Assembly (NCBI GenBank): GCA_018806985.1
Contig: JADANN010000150.1
Location: 357,001 to 421,000, forward strand
Reading direction: 5' to 3'
Origin: Angiostrongylus vasorum
Taxonomy: Eukaryota; Nematoda; Chromadorea; Rhabditida; Metastrongylidae
Length of the DNA: 64,000 nucleotides
The position numbers were made by a program, and so were the translations under genes. The notes under the pieces were generated by a model. It was given only the letters and a program-made list of their open reading frames with translations, did not search any database and was not told the origin of the DNA. The first letter of the stretch is position 1; every line of letters starts with the position of its first letter. Below are positions 22,741 to 34,499 of this stretch, one piece after another.

Positions 22741-24054
22741 GCCGCTTAAGGCAATTCATGATTAACCAAGCAGAGAATGGAGCGTTTTGTTACAAGTTTT
22801 CTTTACGATCATTTTGCATCTTCGGAATTTCATTGGAATATGTCTGTAATTTATCCGCTGCATTTATTTATACCTTGGCTAGTCCATGTAGTTTTTGTTT
22901 TATATCCGTCCGGACTTCAGTGGGCCATGAATCAATCTCGTTTTTTCCCGGGCCCAGTTTCGGAATACGGCTCAGCACATACGTTATATGTACTGCCGTT
23001 CTTCGTGAGATTTCTCTGGGCGTTTTTAGTTTTTGCTGTGATTTTGTTGCTTCTCGAAATTTCAGGAATGCTGGGAATGTTGAGCTGAATTTGCGTTTTC
23101 ACTCATGTCCACCGTGAGTTCAGTAGCTTTAAAAGTTTTTTCTTCTTCTCATTTCAACGCTTATTGTCCTCTTATACCGCGTTTGTTTCCACTAGAGATC
23201 AGACCGGGTCCTCCCAGCACTCCTTTATTTTTAATGCGCCCCAAATCGGAATTTTTAGGAGTGTTTGGATTTTCCAATTCTTTAATCTGAGTTTCGTTTT
23301 ATGTGTTTTACATTTTCTCGACTAAGTATCGTAGCACGCAGAATATGTTCAGTTGGAACAGGGGGTTTAAGAGGAATTGCATATTGAATAGTAAAGGTTA
23401 TGTTTTTAGACTTCTTTCTTTTATTAGTTCTGTGATGTCATTCTTCCCCCCCTCCCTGTCCTTTTCCCTACTTGCTTAGTAATGTGATTCACTTTAGAAA
23501 ATGCTCTTGTTCGTAAGGCTTCCACAATCTTTAAGAATAAGCATATCCTGATTATGTTTTTCGAACTATGTGCTCTGACATGTTCTGTGTTTTGCGTTGT
23601 CATTTATATCAATGGTCGTGAATATCGAATTCGAAAGTGATGTAGAATGTTTATTGAAAGGATAAAAACGTCGTTGGTTGGCATTTAAGCAACCATTGGC
23701 AAACGCATACGCTCAAAAGCACAAAGATTTCTTTTTTTGGGTTAAATATATTCCTTCCGATCAAACATGTGAAGTAAAACATGAATAACCGCGATCGTGT
23801 GTCACACTGTTAACTGTCAAGGAACTCGACAGGTTGCTCTTTTATTGTCAATGCTTTGATAAAGAGAATTGTCGCTTGTAGTTCGTCAGGTGGCATACCA
23901 TTAGCTAAAAGTTTAGGTAAAGAGTAAGTCTGGATTGGTTTTATCGACGGATTTTCCGTGGTTCTTAGTTTGAGTGACTCAACTGGATTGATGGATCACC
24001 GTACAAGCGGATAACAGAGAAGTAGCTTATTCCTCATTCTCATTCCACTTAGTT
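22741..24054. other. Intergenic, no gene recognised
   Basis: T-rich sequence with low-complexity open frames of 60-145 codons. These have no domain, no plausible splice context and no family resemblance that I can see. Confidence 0.5.
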
Positions 24055-26990
24055 TAACTACTTTTAACGGATCCGCAAAAAACGATAATATGAAGAGAAC
24101 TCTTTGACAAACCCCAATTAAGTGTATCATCTACACCACTTATCATTCCGTTGATCACTGGATGGCTCGAGCCTGCGCCAGTAAATCTTACAATTTTTCC
24201 TGTCGCGTGCATGAGTACCTCAGTGGGTTCTGCTCGGTCTATCGACTCGTTAGCATCATACCTTTCTTCTAGGCTTTTTCGTGAACAGCTTTCATCATCG
24301 TGTCGGTGGTCTTCCTGTACTACGTTTGACATCTCAAGGTATCCAGTCGCTAACGGCTTTTGTCCATCGGTTTTCGTTCGTACGCATTACGTGTCCGGAC
24401 AACCTTATCTTCGACAGTTTGGCGTATACAACGGCATCTTTGATTTTCCATCGTGGACTCAGGTCGGGGCTTCGCATCACTTTCCTTACTTATGTGACAC
24501 GGAATACTCCTAGCATCGTCCTTTTAAGCGGTCAACAACGCCGAGTGATCTTTCACCCTGCTTTCGCAGCGACAAAGTTTCTTTCTGACGAATGCGTTAA
24601 GGCAGCAAGTATCGTGGAGTCGGATGGGAACGGATTCGAGTTTTGTTTGTCTTGTTCACTATGTCCATGGTGCTCTTTAAAGCTCGCCAAACTGTTCGTT
24701 TCCTTTTGCTCAACTCCAGCGCTAAGCCGTTTATCAAGTTGATTTCCTGAACTAGATGGACGTATCCAGAGCAATCGGATATATTAACTCTGCTGAGCGT
24801 GAATGGAGCATAGATGATCAATCCGTTCCTTATGAACATCGTTTTTTGTGAGATTTAGTTGAAGACCAGTCTTTCCAACATTTTATTTAAGCGGCAAGCA
24901 TTTCTTCTGCTTGGCTAACGCTTCATTTGATGAGAACGGTGTTATCAGCAACGCGAAGATGATGTAATTGCTCATCACCAGTTCTCACTATAATGTTCTC
25001 CTATTCCAAGGTTCGCTTGACGTTCTAGATGGCAGTGGAAAATAATTTTGGCGAGATGGTGTCGCTTTGCGCAAGCCCTCTTTTGAAGTCGGTGTTGATA
25101 TCGTTGTAGAATGGTGATATCTCGGTTGTGAATTTTGTGTACAGCTGACAAATAATCTTTTGTATATTGATTAGGAAATCACTGACTGTCAAGGGCTTCC
25201 TTGATTGCTTCTATCTCAATTAAGTCAAAGGCCTTCCTTAAATCGATGGAAGTGAGCCAGGACGGTCTTCTGTACTCTCGCGATACTTCAGTGAGTCTTG
25301 TTATCGTGTGGATGTGGTCCATCCTTTTCGAAACTCTGCTTGCTCAAATAGCTATCCTTCGTGCAGTGTTCTATCAGTGCTGTTTAGGATGACTCGAGTG
25401 GAAAGTTCGTAGACGACACACAGTAAACACATTTGCCGATAGTTGCCGATTTATTGGAGGTCACACTTTTATAATAGCACGGTCTTTTATTGATAGGTCT
25501 TTTATTGAGTGGGGACCGTGCATTCAGACAGATACGTGTGAAAAAGCCGAGCAAGTGTGTTTACGAGGACTGGTGGACTGTTCTTCAGGTGTTCGGATTT
25601 CATCCTCTGGGGACCTGGTGCTGTTCGATTTTCACCGACGAAAAATGATGTCGGATTTCGCAAGTGGGAACCTCTTGTACCCCCACATCTATCCTCCTTT
25701 AGTTTATATGATGGAAAGGGGGGCGTGACTACTGAAGAGATCTGAGTGGGATTCGTGAATGATTTTCTCCATTGGCTTTCCCGAAGCTGTAACTGTTCCG
25801 TCTAGGCCTCGGAGTGCAGTGATCTTGGTCTTGTAATTGATGAAGCTTCGGTGGACTTTGCGAATGCTTTTTTCCAGCTTTTTCAGCATCGACCATATCT
25901 GCTGCTCTTCTGTCTTCGAAATCTTCTTTTGTCGACTGTCTGCATTGTTTTGCAAGTTCGGACGTTAGTTCAGAGTTGCCTGCAGATCGTGCGACTCCAT
26001 GCTGGTGTATCAACTCGAGTGTTTCTGGAGAGAGACGTCTCTTGGTGAATTTCGTATTCTCGGCTTGAACAGCGCCAACGTGAAGATGTCGAATGAGCCG
26101 ATTGTATTCCTCGTTGATGCTATCGAGAATGACATCTTCCCAATAGATGACTAATCAATTAAATAGATCCCAGTTCTTGGTGAGTTTGTGAGTTCGTTCA
26201 TTGAATTTAGCGGCTTTTTTCTCCTTTCCGCGAGAAAGGAAATCTTTCACGAAAGAGGCGATGGTCTGGTATTGTGTGAAATTTTACATAACAGTTACAT
26301 CGTTTAGGAAAACCTTACATTTACTATGATGTGATCGATTTCGTTATAGTGGTCTCCACTGGTAGACTCCCCATGTCCAGCGTGAAGGGTGGGGCTTCTG
26401 AAATCTTGAGTTCCCGCTAATGGTCTTGGTGGTCATTATAAACTCAGTCAGAAGTTCACCCTGTTCTCTTCATTCTAGCCCGTGGGTCTCAATGTGAGGT
26501 TCTTCAGACGTTCTTCTGGGTCCAACTCTAGCGTTAATGATGACTTTGAAGACGAATGGTCTTCTCTGCAGCACTTCTCCTAGTCCATATGTAACGCTTC
26601 GACTTCTTCTTTGTCGTAGTTTGATTCCGTTACATATACGACTTAGATTTTCAACGCCTATATTGATCCAAATCTGTTCGACCGTAAACGTCCGAGACGA
26701 GTTGTCAATTACTGGAACGTCGGCGCCGTCGACTCCTTTATTATCGCACTTTCAGCGGGACGGTTCTTCACCAGTGTCATAGACGGCGTTAAATGGGTGG
26801 CGCCGTCTCGTCGCGGTCAGGCCGATGACGTCGTAGCTTATCCTTCTTGCTTCCATGATCAAGTCTTTTATCGAGGAATCAGATGCAAGTGTGAATGCGT
26901 TGTAGGTGCAGGTCGTCATATTAGTCCTTTGCGATTTGGGCAAATTGGAATGGCCCTGAGATTTCGTCAGTCTCTTCGTAATCGTTCTAT
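24055..26990 (-). mobile_element. RTE-type non-LTR retrotransposon, degenerate, minus strand
   Basis: Read on the minus strand from 26990 it begins with endonuclease-like TCTYNAFTLASDSS and [20 protein letters not shown]. The middle (25729-26013) has VARSAGNSELTSELAKQCR. The C-terminal part (24054-24839) has FIRNGLIIYAPFTLS and SLEERYDANES. Frameshifts lie throughout. It is the same family as the copies at 18.7 and 31.4 kb. Confidence 0.8.
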
Positions 26991-27059
26991 GCATCGGTGC
27001 CGAATCGGGGCTCTTTCGGGGTCAGGGAAATGAGGTCGGAAGTAGGAGTCAGTATCGTC

Positions 27060-27400
27060 ACGCAGGAATGTCCAAAAATGAACCTCAAGGAGGAGTGTCT
27101 TGTCATGACGCGTGACCCTAGCGCCATACCTCAGGATGATTCAGTGACCTGTCACAGGCACGGTCCTCGCCCATGTATTATTTTGTGGGGGTTGCTATCA
27201 ACCAACTAATTGAAATACTTACAACGAATAAATGGTGGGTGTTTAAATGAAGCTTTTCCTTATGCAAATGCATATTTACTTGTTAAGTTCTATCTGTCAG
27301 GGTTATGAATGCGTTTGGCTGAGTAGAGCGCATGTCAGTTTGACCTTTCCAAGCTCTGAAGAAGGCGAAATCGCCGAAACGTCAGCTATTGCATCCTAGT
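27060..27400 (+). mobile_element. 3' end of a Penelope-like element
   Basis: It begins GTCCAAAAATGAACC and matches the same stretch at 11495-11830 of the full PLE, through GACCTTTCCAAGC to GTCAGCTATTG. The rest of the element is absent, and an RTE 5' end directly abuts it at about 26990. Confidence 0.65.
27352..27387 (+). ncRNA. Hammerhead-ribozyme-like motif (best preserved copy)
   Basis: Order: AGCT, CTGAAGA, stem II GGCG-AAAT-CGCC, GAAAC, GTC, AGCT. The two AGCT strands pair as helix I. All core positions of a type I hammerhead (CUGANGA, GAAA, GUH) are kept. Helix III is minimal, as in the other PLE-linked copies. Confidence 0.65.
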
Positions 27401-27499
27401 AAATTCTGTGATACAACTTTGTGTCTGCTTATTGAAGAAAACAGCGATTTCTTCTTCAGTGTTTCTGATTTTTTTAATCAATAGTAATAGTAGAACCAT

Positions 27500-27615
27500 G
27501 TACAATGATGCTGAGATATGCGCAAAACTAGGAACCCCAGGTGAGAGTCGAACCCGTGATTGACCTTTTCCGTGGCTCACGTTATCCACTGCATCATCGA
27601 GACCCTTGCTTTGCC
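27500..27615 (-). repeat. tRNA-derived SINE, family B
   Basis: The reverse complement has GATGATGCAGTGGATAACG as box A and GGGTTCGACTCTCACC as box B, within a cloverleaf-like 72-base head. A TTTTGCGCATATCTCAGCAT tail follows. The box B match is close to a true tRNA, so an independent tRNA pseudogene is the alternative. Confidence 0.7.
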
Positions 27616-28080
27616 TTTTTTTCAGCCAGTCCTCCTTTCTACGCTATTGGTGCTATAAGCAATCACCAGTCAAGTGCAATGATCTAGGAAAGAAAAATTG
27701 GCATGGAACCCAGTTAAGCAGAAGGTATCCGTTTACGCTCAATTGCTGATAACAGTGCAGTGAAGATAACGCGAGTTATCGGAAAGGGTTTTTGTGGGCT
27801 CGAGGAGCATCACTGTGGTTGTATTTCACATATCCACTGTCTTGAAGAAATAATAGGCAGTAAGCAAAAAGTGGGACACTGAACATTGCATGGTGTAGTA
27901 TTTCTAGGATGCTAGTCGAATAAGTTTATGGAAAAAGCCAGCACGTGTTGTAACCTCTCTTCTTTTTGCCTTCATCGACAGTGTCCTTCAATGAGGATAT
28001 TTGCCATCGTCATCAAAACGTTTATGTAAATGATTCTTCAAATAAGAAAATAAGTATTGGATTTATTAAAATCTGAAGCT

Positions 28081-30521
28081 TTATATGGACTGAAATTGCT
28101 TGGGATACAAGGAACGTAGATCGAATTTGAATCGTTGATCCAGTTCTGCCATTTTTTCTAAAAAATCGGTCATTTTGCTTTTGAAGTGTCCAATCTTCTC
28201 GGTGGGAACACAGCATGATCTGAAAGTTTCTGAGAAGAAGAAAATGAACACACATGTGCTTCCTTTGGCTCTTACTACTTGTCCCTTTATTTTCTTTGAA
28301 TCCGTTGAGTAAAGCTATTGTGCACAAGTAGTAGTGAGGACCGATATGAATTACGTTAACAGGAAATAAAGAGGATTTTCGTGAAATCACCTCTTGAGAT
28401 AAGGCTTCGAAAATAAAGCAGGTGGCGAAATATTTCCTGTATATGGACAAAATTCGCTGGCCAAGTTCTTCACGTTTTTCATCATCGCCAAGGATATTCA
28501 CGGACAACGTTCCTTTAATTTTATTTTCCTTAACCAGTGAAGAAGAACCAGAACTCGAACAGTCCCACTAATCAGCAGGTTCGATTTTATTTATTGTATT
28601 TGAGAATTCACTTCAACTTTGTTACTGTGTTGTAACACTCTTGGTGCTTCCATTTTTGGCTAAATTACCGAGGAGCGGCCTTTCGGAGTGCGACCTATGG
28701 CTACCGACTACCTCAGGGTCTTGGGAGAGGAATTTTTCGGGGTCCCTACAGGACTAGTCAAATTGAAAATATGCTGAGGGACGTATCATTTGTGAATGCA
28801 AAAAGCGCTACGCTAGTGTCTAAGTAGCGTGACATACCATATTCGTCAAGAATGTCAGCGATATGCTTAGCAGTGTCCAACTGCCAAAATCCTTCAGCTG
28901 GACAGGACGTATAACATGCATCCACTATCATCGATTTGTATTTTTGACCTGGAATCGCTATGTACTGCCTAAATGAAACACTAATCTTTTAGTTGTCGCA
29001 AAAGCTTGACCTTTTTTTGATGCTTCATCAATGAAAGCAATTCCGTCCGCGATTATAATGGTATTTGTTGAGCTTTCTTCCAGGTCGAAATAATCCTTTG
29101 CCAGTTTCGGCATATCAGGGTCTATTTCAACAGTTGTGAGATTGATCTGGAATGCTAATACGAAAGGACGAAGAAGAGTGATCAGATGACTTCAGATATT
29201 GCAATAAACAGATCATCGTTCGCTCTACTGACAACATTTTCGTCACAAAATTCTCTTTCAGTGTTTTGTTCGACTCGGTTTTTTTTTTCATTGTCATAAA
29301 TTTTGCTACATAAAACAAACAAATTTGCTGTGAATTCTTTGTGGGTGGTCTACATGAAATCCTATTTTTTAGTCAAAATCCGCAGGACAAGGATAACCCA
29401 CACCCAACAATGCTACCCATGTCGGACTTCTTGGTGGTCGACGGACGTTATCATGAGAATTGGTGCGAAGCAAGAAATCTTGGATTGTATAGAACGTCCA
29501 GTATGTCAGGAATCCTGGACGTCGGCGGCAGTCACATCTTTCCTTTATGATAATGAAAACCAAGACAAATAGGCCACGAAAGAGTACTTTTGATATATTG
29601 TAAAATTATAACTCCTGGTTTGTACACGCGATAGGATGACCATTTCAAAAAAGATCAACTCAAACTGTTACTGAAAGAGGTAATACTTTGCAATACACTC
29701 TCTATTACCTCTATAGATTCGTTAAAGAGAATGTGATGACGCTTGTACTGGATTGTTGTCATTCCTGGGAAGAACTGTTTACTACAAAATCATTTGTATT
29801 AAGCCGTTCACCTTAGCTTCATCAAGTATGCCGAGAAAATTATTAATTACTCCTCCTCCTAAACCAATCATAAGCACGTCTTGCCACTGCGTTGATGTAA
29901 AACTCAAACCCTAAAATACGAATACGCCTGTGGAATATCGGCAATGTCACATTTCTGCTTATCAGGTGAATCAATTAGTTCCAGTGAAAGAAATATTCCT
30001 ACCTCCATCACAAAAAGCATTCCGACCATAACCTTGGCGTAGCTACTATATATAACACTTTTGTCTGCTGGCCATTTACGGGTATCAAGGAATTCCTCCA
30101 TAGAAGGTTCTCCTTAAGGATAAAGAAAAATACTATAAGCAGAAAGAAGTTGCTACCTACCAATAATCGTCTATATTTACCATCAGGAGGTCTGAGGTAG
30201 ATGATAGAGAAAGCAATACCGTCAGACCCTTTAATTTCCATTGCTCGGATTACTACTATACTGAAAGGTCTTTATTAATGCTTATTTCACTTCTATTGAT
30301 GCAGAATCGACAATATTTGTTTGCTTTTATTCCGTTAAATGTGTCATCAACTCTGAAAAACAAATCTGGGATTCCGTTCTAAATTATGGTCACATGGTTT
30401 TTTATTGTCAATCCAATGAAAAGCATGGAACTAACTCGTCCTCCTTGATCACCACATAATCGTTCATAAAGAAACACGTGTTTGAACTTTTGCTGCATAC
30501 CTCTCCATGAAGTCTTAAAGG
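28081..30521 (-). CDS. METTL13-like class I SAM methyltransferase
   Basis: A minus-strand gene related to the C-terminal domain of METTL13/EEF1AKNMT, a spermidine-synthase-like fold. Exons: 30436-30521, 30157-30260, 30003-30112, 29812-29910, 29011-29146, 28838-28948, then 28512 down to about 28391 or further, and a last exon ending TAA at 28081-28083. The SAM motif I is DVLMIGLGGGVINNFL. The acidic ribose-binding strand is LTTVEIDPDMPKLAKDYF, and post-I is IIIADGIAFIDEA. A strand with the MIVDACY motif follows. The C-terminal frame reads TDFLEKMAELDQRFKF. Phases join from 30521 to 28391. The link to the last exon is ambiguous. The best option extends exon 7 to 28275 with a 49-base intron to 28226. 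In METTL13 the domain methylates the N terminus of eEF1A, and that specificity cannot be read here. The start codon was not found near 30521; see 36578-36814. Confidence 0.7.
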
Positions 30522-31370
30522 CTGGAAATAATATCATATCGGTATGAATTGCAATCAATCGTGGAATTTCTCAATAAGACTCATTTATATTCTCACTTAG
30601 CATACAACACCTAGCTATATCGATCGACGAGAGAAAACGCTTCATTACAACCTTTCTTCTTCTTGACTTTTTCCACACCTTTCATGGTGGTTTCTTCATT
30701 TCTTTATTATTTTATGAAGCAGAAATACAACACAATGCCGTACTATGAGTTTCAATACGAGAAAATTCGGCTTCTGTCTTTTCCGTCGCGGAAACTCCAC
30801 ACGGGAGCCTCGATATTTCTGCTGAAGAAAAAAGTGTCCCAGACCGTCAGCTAAATTTTTCTTCTATAATATCCCAGTTACTATTAAGAGTATGAAGACC
30901 GGAGGAGAACTTGGATAAAATAACATTGTAGCTGATATTCTACGGAAGTTGGAAACAGTGCATTAAGTGAACTTGTTGAAGGTCTATTGAAAACGTTTCT
31001 ACACAGAGATCGCAAACAGTGTATTACTCAGTATGTGGGAACGGAGGACACTGCACATCTAACGCACAGTTTGCTTGTAGAGCCATTGAATTTCCAAGGA
31101 AGACTCTTCTACCGCGTATTCAACGACCATTGATTGAGGCTCATCCAATCGATTAGTGCGGAATTTAATAATGATTCTGCTGTAGCAAACACATCAGAAT
31201 CATCTATGGTCATAGGAGATTGCTGAGAGCAGTAATTCTTCCTCTTCTTCGCAAGTGCAGACGTAAATCGTCACCATGTCCAGATGAGAAGCTATACTGC
31301 GTCTAAAAGAAGGACATTTTCTGTGGCAGGTATAACTGCTTCATTATTGTGCGTAATAATGTCCGCTTAT
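30522..31370. other. Unassigned region upstream of the methyltransferase exons
   Basis: No convincing gene. A minus-strand stretch at 30768-30857, behind an acceptor-like AAAAATTTAG, stays open (WDTFFFSRNIEAPVWSF or an alternative frame). It could be a further exon, but its phase does not connect cleanly to 30521. Confidence 0.3.
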
Positions 31371-31374
31371 CGTT

Positions 31375-33115
31375 ACGAACCATGTATATCCCCTCATATG
31401 AGGCATCTCGAGCCGGTTACTCGCAATGCTACGTGGTGCGTCCCCAGCTGGTGGATAGGGGATTAAACGCCAACTATTCACGAGTGGTACTTAGATCTCT
31501 TCATTAGTCACGTCCACCTTCCGTCATATATAATAATGGAGGATTGATATGTCGCACCACCGGTTTTCGCTTCCGAAATCCGGCATGCTGTTTCATCCGT
31601 GAAAAAATCGAAGAATGCTTTGTCCGGACAGGGATAAAAATCTCAGCACCTGAAAAAAGCATGCGCCAGTCCTCATAAACACACTCGGTCGGCTCTTCAC
31701 ACGTTACCTCTCTGCAGTCAAGGTTCCTACTCAGTGGAAGACGAGTAAAACCGTGCTATACTTCGGGAAAGGTGACCTCAACGATATTTTGCAAATATCG
31801 CCCAAATCTGCTTGGTGTCTATCGTCTTCCAAATTTTCACTCGAGTCATCCTAAGTAGGGTTCACAGAACACTGGACGAGAGAAAGTGAACATGCAGCTT
31901 TTCGAAAAAGGATTCGCAGTAGTGGGGCCATATCCAAGCGATACGAACACTCACTGGTATCGCGAGAGTACAAGAGGCTACTCTTTCTCACTTTTATCGA
32001 TTTAGAGAAGGTTTTTGACTTAGCTGAGAAAGAAGCAGTCATAGAAGTTCTGGACAGTCAGGGAATGCCTACTCAGCATTTAAAGATTCTGCTAAAGCTA
32101 TGTAAAAATTTCAGAACGAAATATCACCATTCTACAACTACATTAACGCCAACGTCAAAAGACGAGTTAAACAAGGCGATACCATCTCCTCAGAATTATT
32201 TACCGCCACCCTCGAGAACGTCATGCGAAGATTGGAATGGGATAATATGGGAGTGAAAATCGATGGACGGCACTTACACCATCTTCGCTTTGCTGATGAC
32301 ATCGTCCTTATAACACCAAACATTAGCCAGGCGGAACGTATGCTTGCCGACTTTGGTAGACCCTGTGGAAAGATTTGTCTTCGACTAAAACTCACAAAAA
32401 CGATGTTCATGAGGAACGGATTGGCTTCATATGCCCTATTCCCACTCAACGGAACGAATATCTCCCAATGCTCCAGTTATGTCTATCTAAGTCGGGAAAT
32501 CAACATGTTCAACGACTTAGCTTCAGAGCTGAGCAGAAGGAAACGAGCGGCTTAGGGAGCTTTCAAGAGCATCGAGGATGTAGTGAAGAGAGCAAAGAAC
32601 ACCCGACTCCATGCCCACCTTTTCGACTCAACGGTGCTTCCCAAGTTAACGTCTGCGTGAGAAAACTGGTCGCTGCGTGAGCAGGATGAGAGATCACTCA
32701 GCGTTATCGAACGCGCAGTCGAAAGGACGATGATAGGACTATCTCGTGTCACGCAAGTAAAGGATGAGATCCGAAGCTCCGACCTGCGTCAACAATCAAA
32801 AATCAAAGATACGGTTCTGTACGCCAAACAGTCAAAGATAAGGTGGGCCGGACACGTAATGCGTAGGAGCGAAAACCGATGGACAAGAGCCGTTAGTGAC
32901 TGGATTCCCCGGCATGCTAAACGCACTGCAGGAAGACCACCAAGCCGATGTTCAGAGACCTTCACGAAAAGCCTAGAAGAAAGATATGCTGTTCAACGCG
33001 TCCCTAGATCGAGCAGAACCCAGTGGGCTACTCTAGCACGCGACGGGGAAACACGGAAGATTTACTGCCGCCTGCTTAAGTCACTCATCGATCAACGGGA
33101 CTACAGGTGATACAG
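31375..33115 (+). mobile_element. Internally deleted RTE-type retrotransposon
   Basis: The first ~100 bases (TCGAGCCGGTTACTCGCAAT..GGTGGATAGGGG) correspond to the 5' end of the 18.7 kb copy. The sequence then jumps at about 31480 to the RT domain, with the whole endonuclease region missing. RT and C-terminal pieces follow: LRFADDIVLITPNISQ (active-site aspartates kept), [16 protein letters not shown] and SRTQWATLARDGE. Frameshifts are still present. Confidence 0.85.
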
Positions 33116-33489
33116 GTGACCGTTACGAGCTCGAACATTGTGCACTGACACAATGGTGACAAACATGACTCATATTTGCATGGAAAAGATTGCGTCTTTC
33201 AAATTTAAACAGTAATATCTCGAATCATATTTGCCTTTGCTGACTAAAGTAAGGGCCACTAAAGCCTACAGATCGTACCAACATGCACTTCTTTTGTTAC
33301 TTTGCAAGGAGTAGAACTGATAATTTTTGGAGACGAAACAACATGTTTTCAACGCTTTTTTAATCGAGGCTCCCACCTCGTAGAGCGAAACGATTTACCA
33401 GATAGGATTTGCAAGCAAAACTGCATTTCGCCTCATAATCTAAATGCTTATCACAATATCAACCTTTTACAACCACAATGTTCGTGAGA

Positions 33490-33600
33490 TATTTGCAAAA
33501 CTCCTGACCGCAGGTGTCTGCGGAGGGGTGCGAACGCAGTATTACCCCTCCGGGTGCTAACGCTCTCACCACCACACCATGTTAGAGCTTCTTATCTCCG
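33490..33600 (-). repeat. tRNA-derived SINE, family A
   Basis: The reverse complement reads CATGGTGTGGTGGTGAGAGC, then GCGTTCGCACCCCTCCGCAG and the tail ACACCTGCGGTC..AGTTTTGCAAAT. It is head plus proximal tail only. Confidence 0.75.
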
Positions 33601-34114
33601 GCATGATTAACGCAGATTGGGTATCGAGTGTTTCGTTGTCTAGACAGAAGATATTTCTCAATTTAATCAATCGAACAATTGGATTGTAGCGGAGTAAACA
33701 ACACTCGATCACACAATCTAAGGAGATTATACTTCAAATGTGTTGCGACGGCCCTGATGAGGGCCAGTCGTATCGCCTCCTGCTCGAATCACTGCAGTGC
33801 AGTCATTTTAGAAAAAGAATCACTTTCAGCCAGAATGGCATACGTATATTTGTGCAATTCCAAAATTTGAGCTCGTGTGTTCTCTGAGGTTGTGAAGTCG
33901 TCGCAATGGTGTGATGTGAGCGAAGCGACGTGTTACGACGAGAGATGCCACATGTTTTGGAGTGTGCTTCATTTCGAATAAGTAGTGTTTCTCCAAAAAA
34001 TGTCACTTAGTAATTAAAGTGCTTTCAACCTTTTACACTTCTTTCGTGATACGATGTTCTTCGCACTGCATGCTTGAATGTGTTGAGTTAACGGTTTCTT
34101 GGATTTACTTACTT

Positions 34115-34495
34115 GATACTTGACGCTTGAACGGTGCGTCTTCACTGGTTGTGTGGGCCCCAACATGACCGCCATTCTTCCGAGATTTGCTGGTTAAGAC
34201 ATTGTGGTTCTTCTTGGAATCTCGAAGACAGCCTTGCCAAAATCTGCTCCAGGTCGTCACACCACGAGCAGTCGCAGCCCTTGTGCATCACAGGGAGATT
34301 TGCCTCTATGCAACACTGATACCAGGACGGTGGTGGATCCTGGTATTGGTTTACTCTTAGCTAGGTTTCTGTTAGAAACGCCGGACTCCTTAGCTTGGCA
34401 GACCTTGCGGGTGGACGAATCCTCCCCGCTGTACATCACTGCCCGACACCCAGAAACACCAAGCAACGATGAGGCGGTTAACCGTTCGGACGTTT
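34115..34495 (+). repeat. Dispersed ~390-bp repeat (family R)
   Basis: Fourth plus copy. TTGGATTTACT before and TTGGATTTATT after form a short target-site duplication. The terminal hairpin is reduced, with part of the CACCTCCCAGCC arm missing. Confidence 0.75.
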
Positions 34496-34499
34496 TGGA

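Noticed and set aside
27505..27610. A functional tRNA gene
   Set aside because: The cloverleaf is imperfect and a SINE tail follows. Several diverged copies lie nearby.
28022..28507. A 161-aa single-exon protein
   Set aside because: Its first 40 residues are a methyltransferase exon. The C-terminal residues of the gene are in another frame from about 28219.
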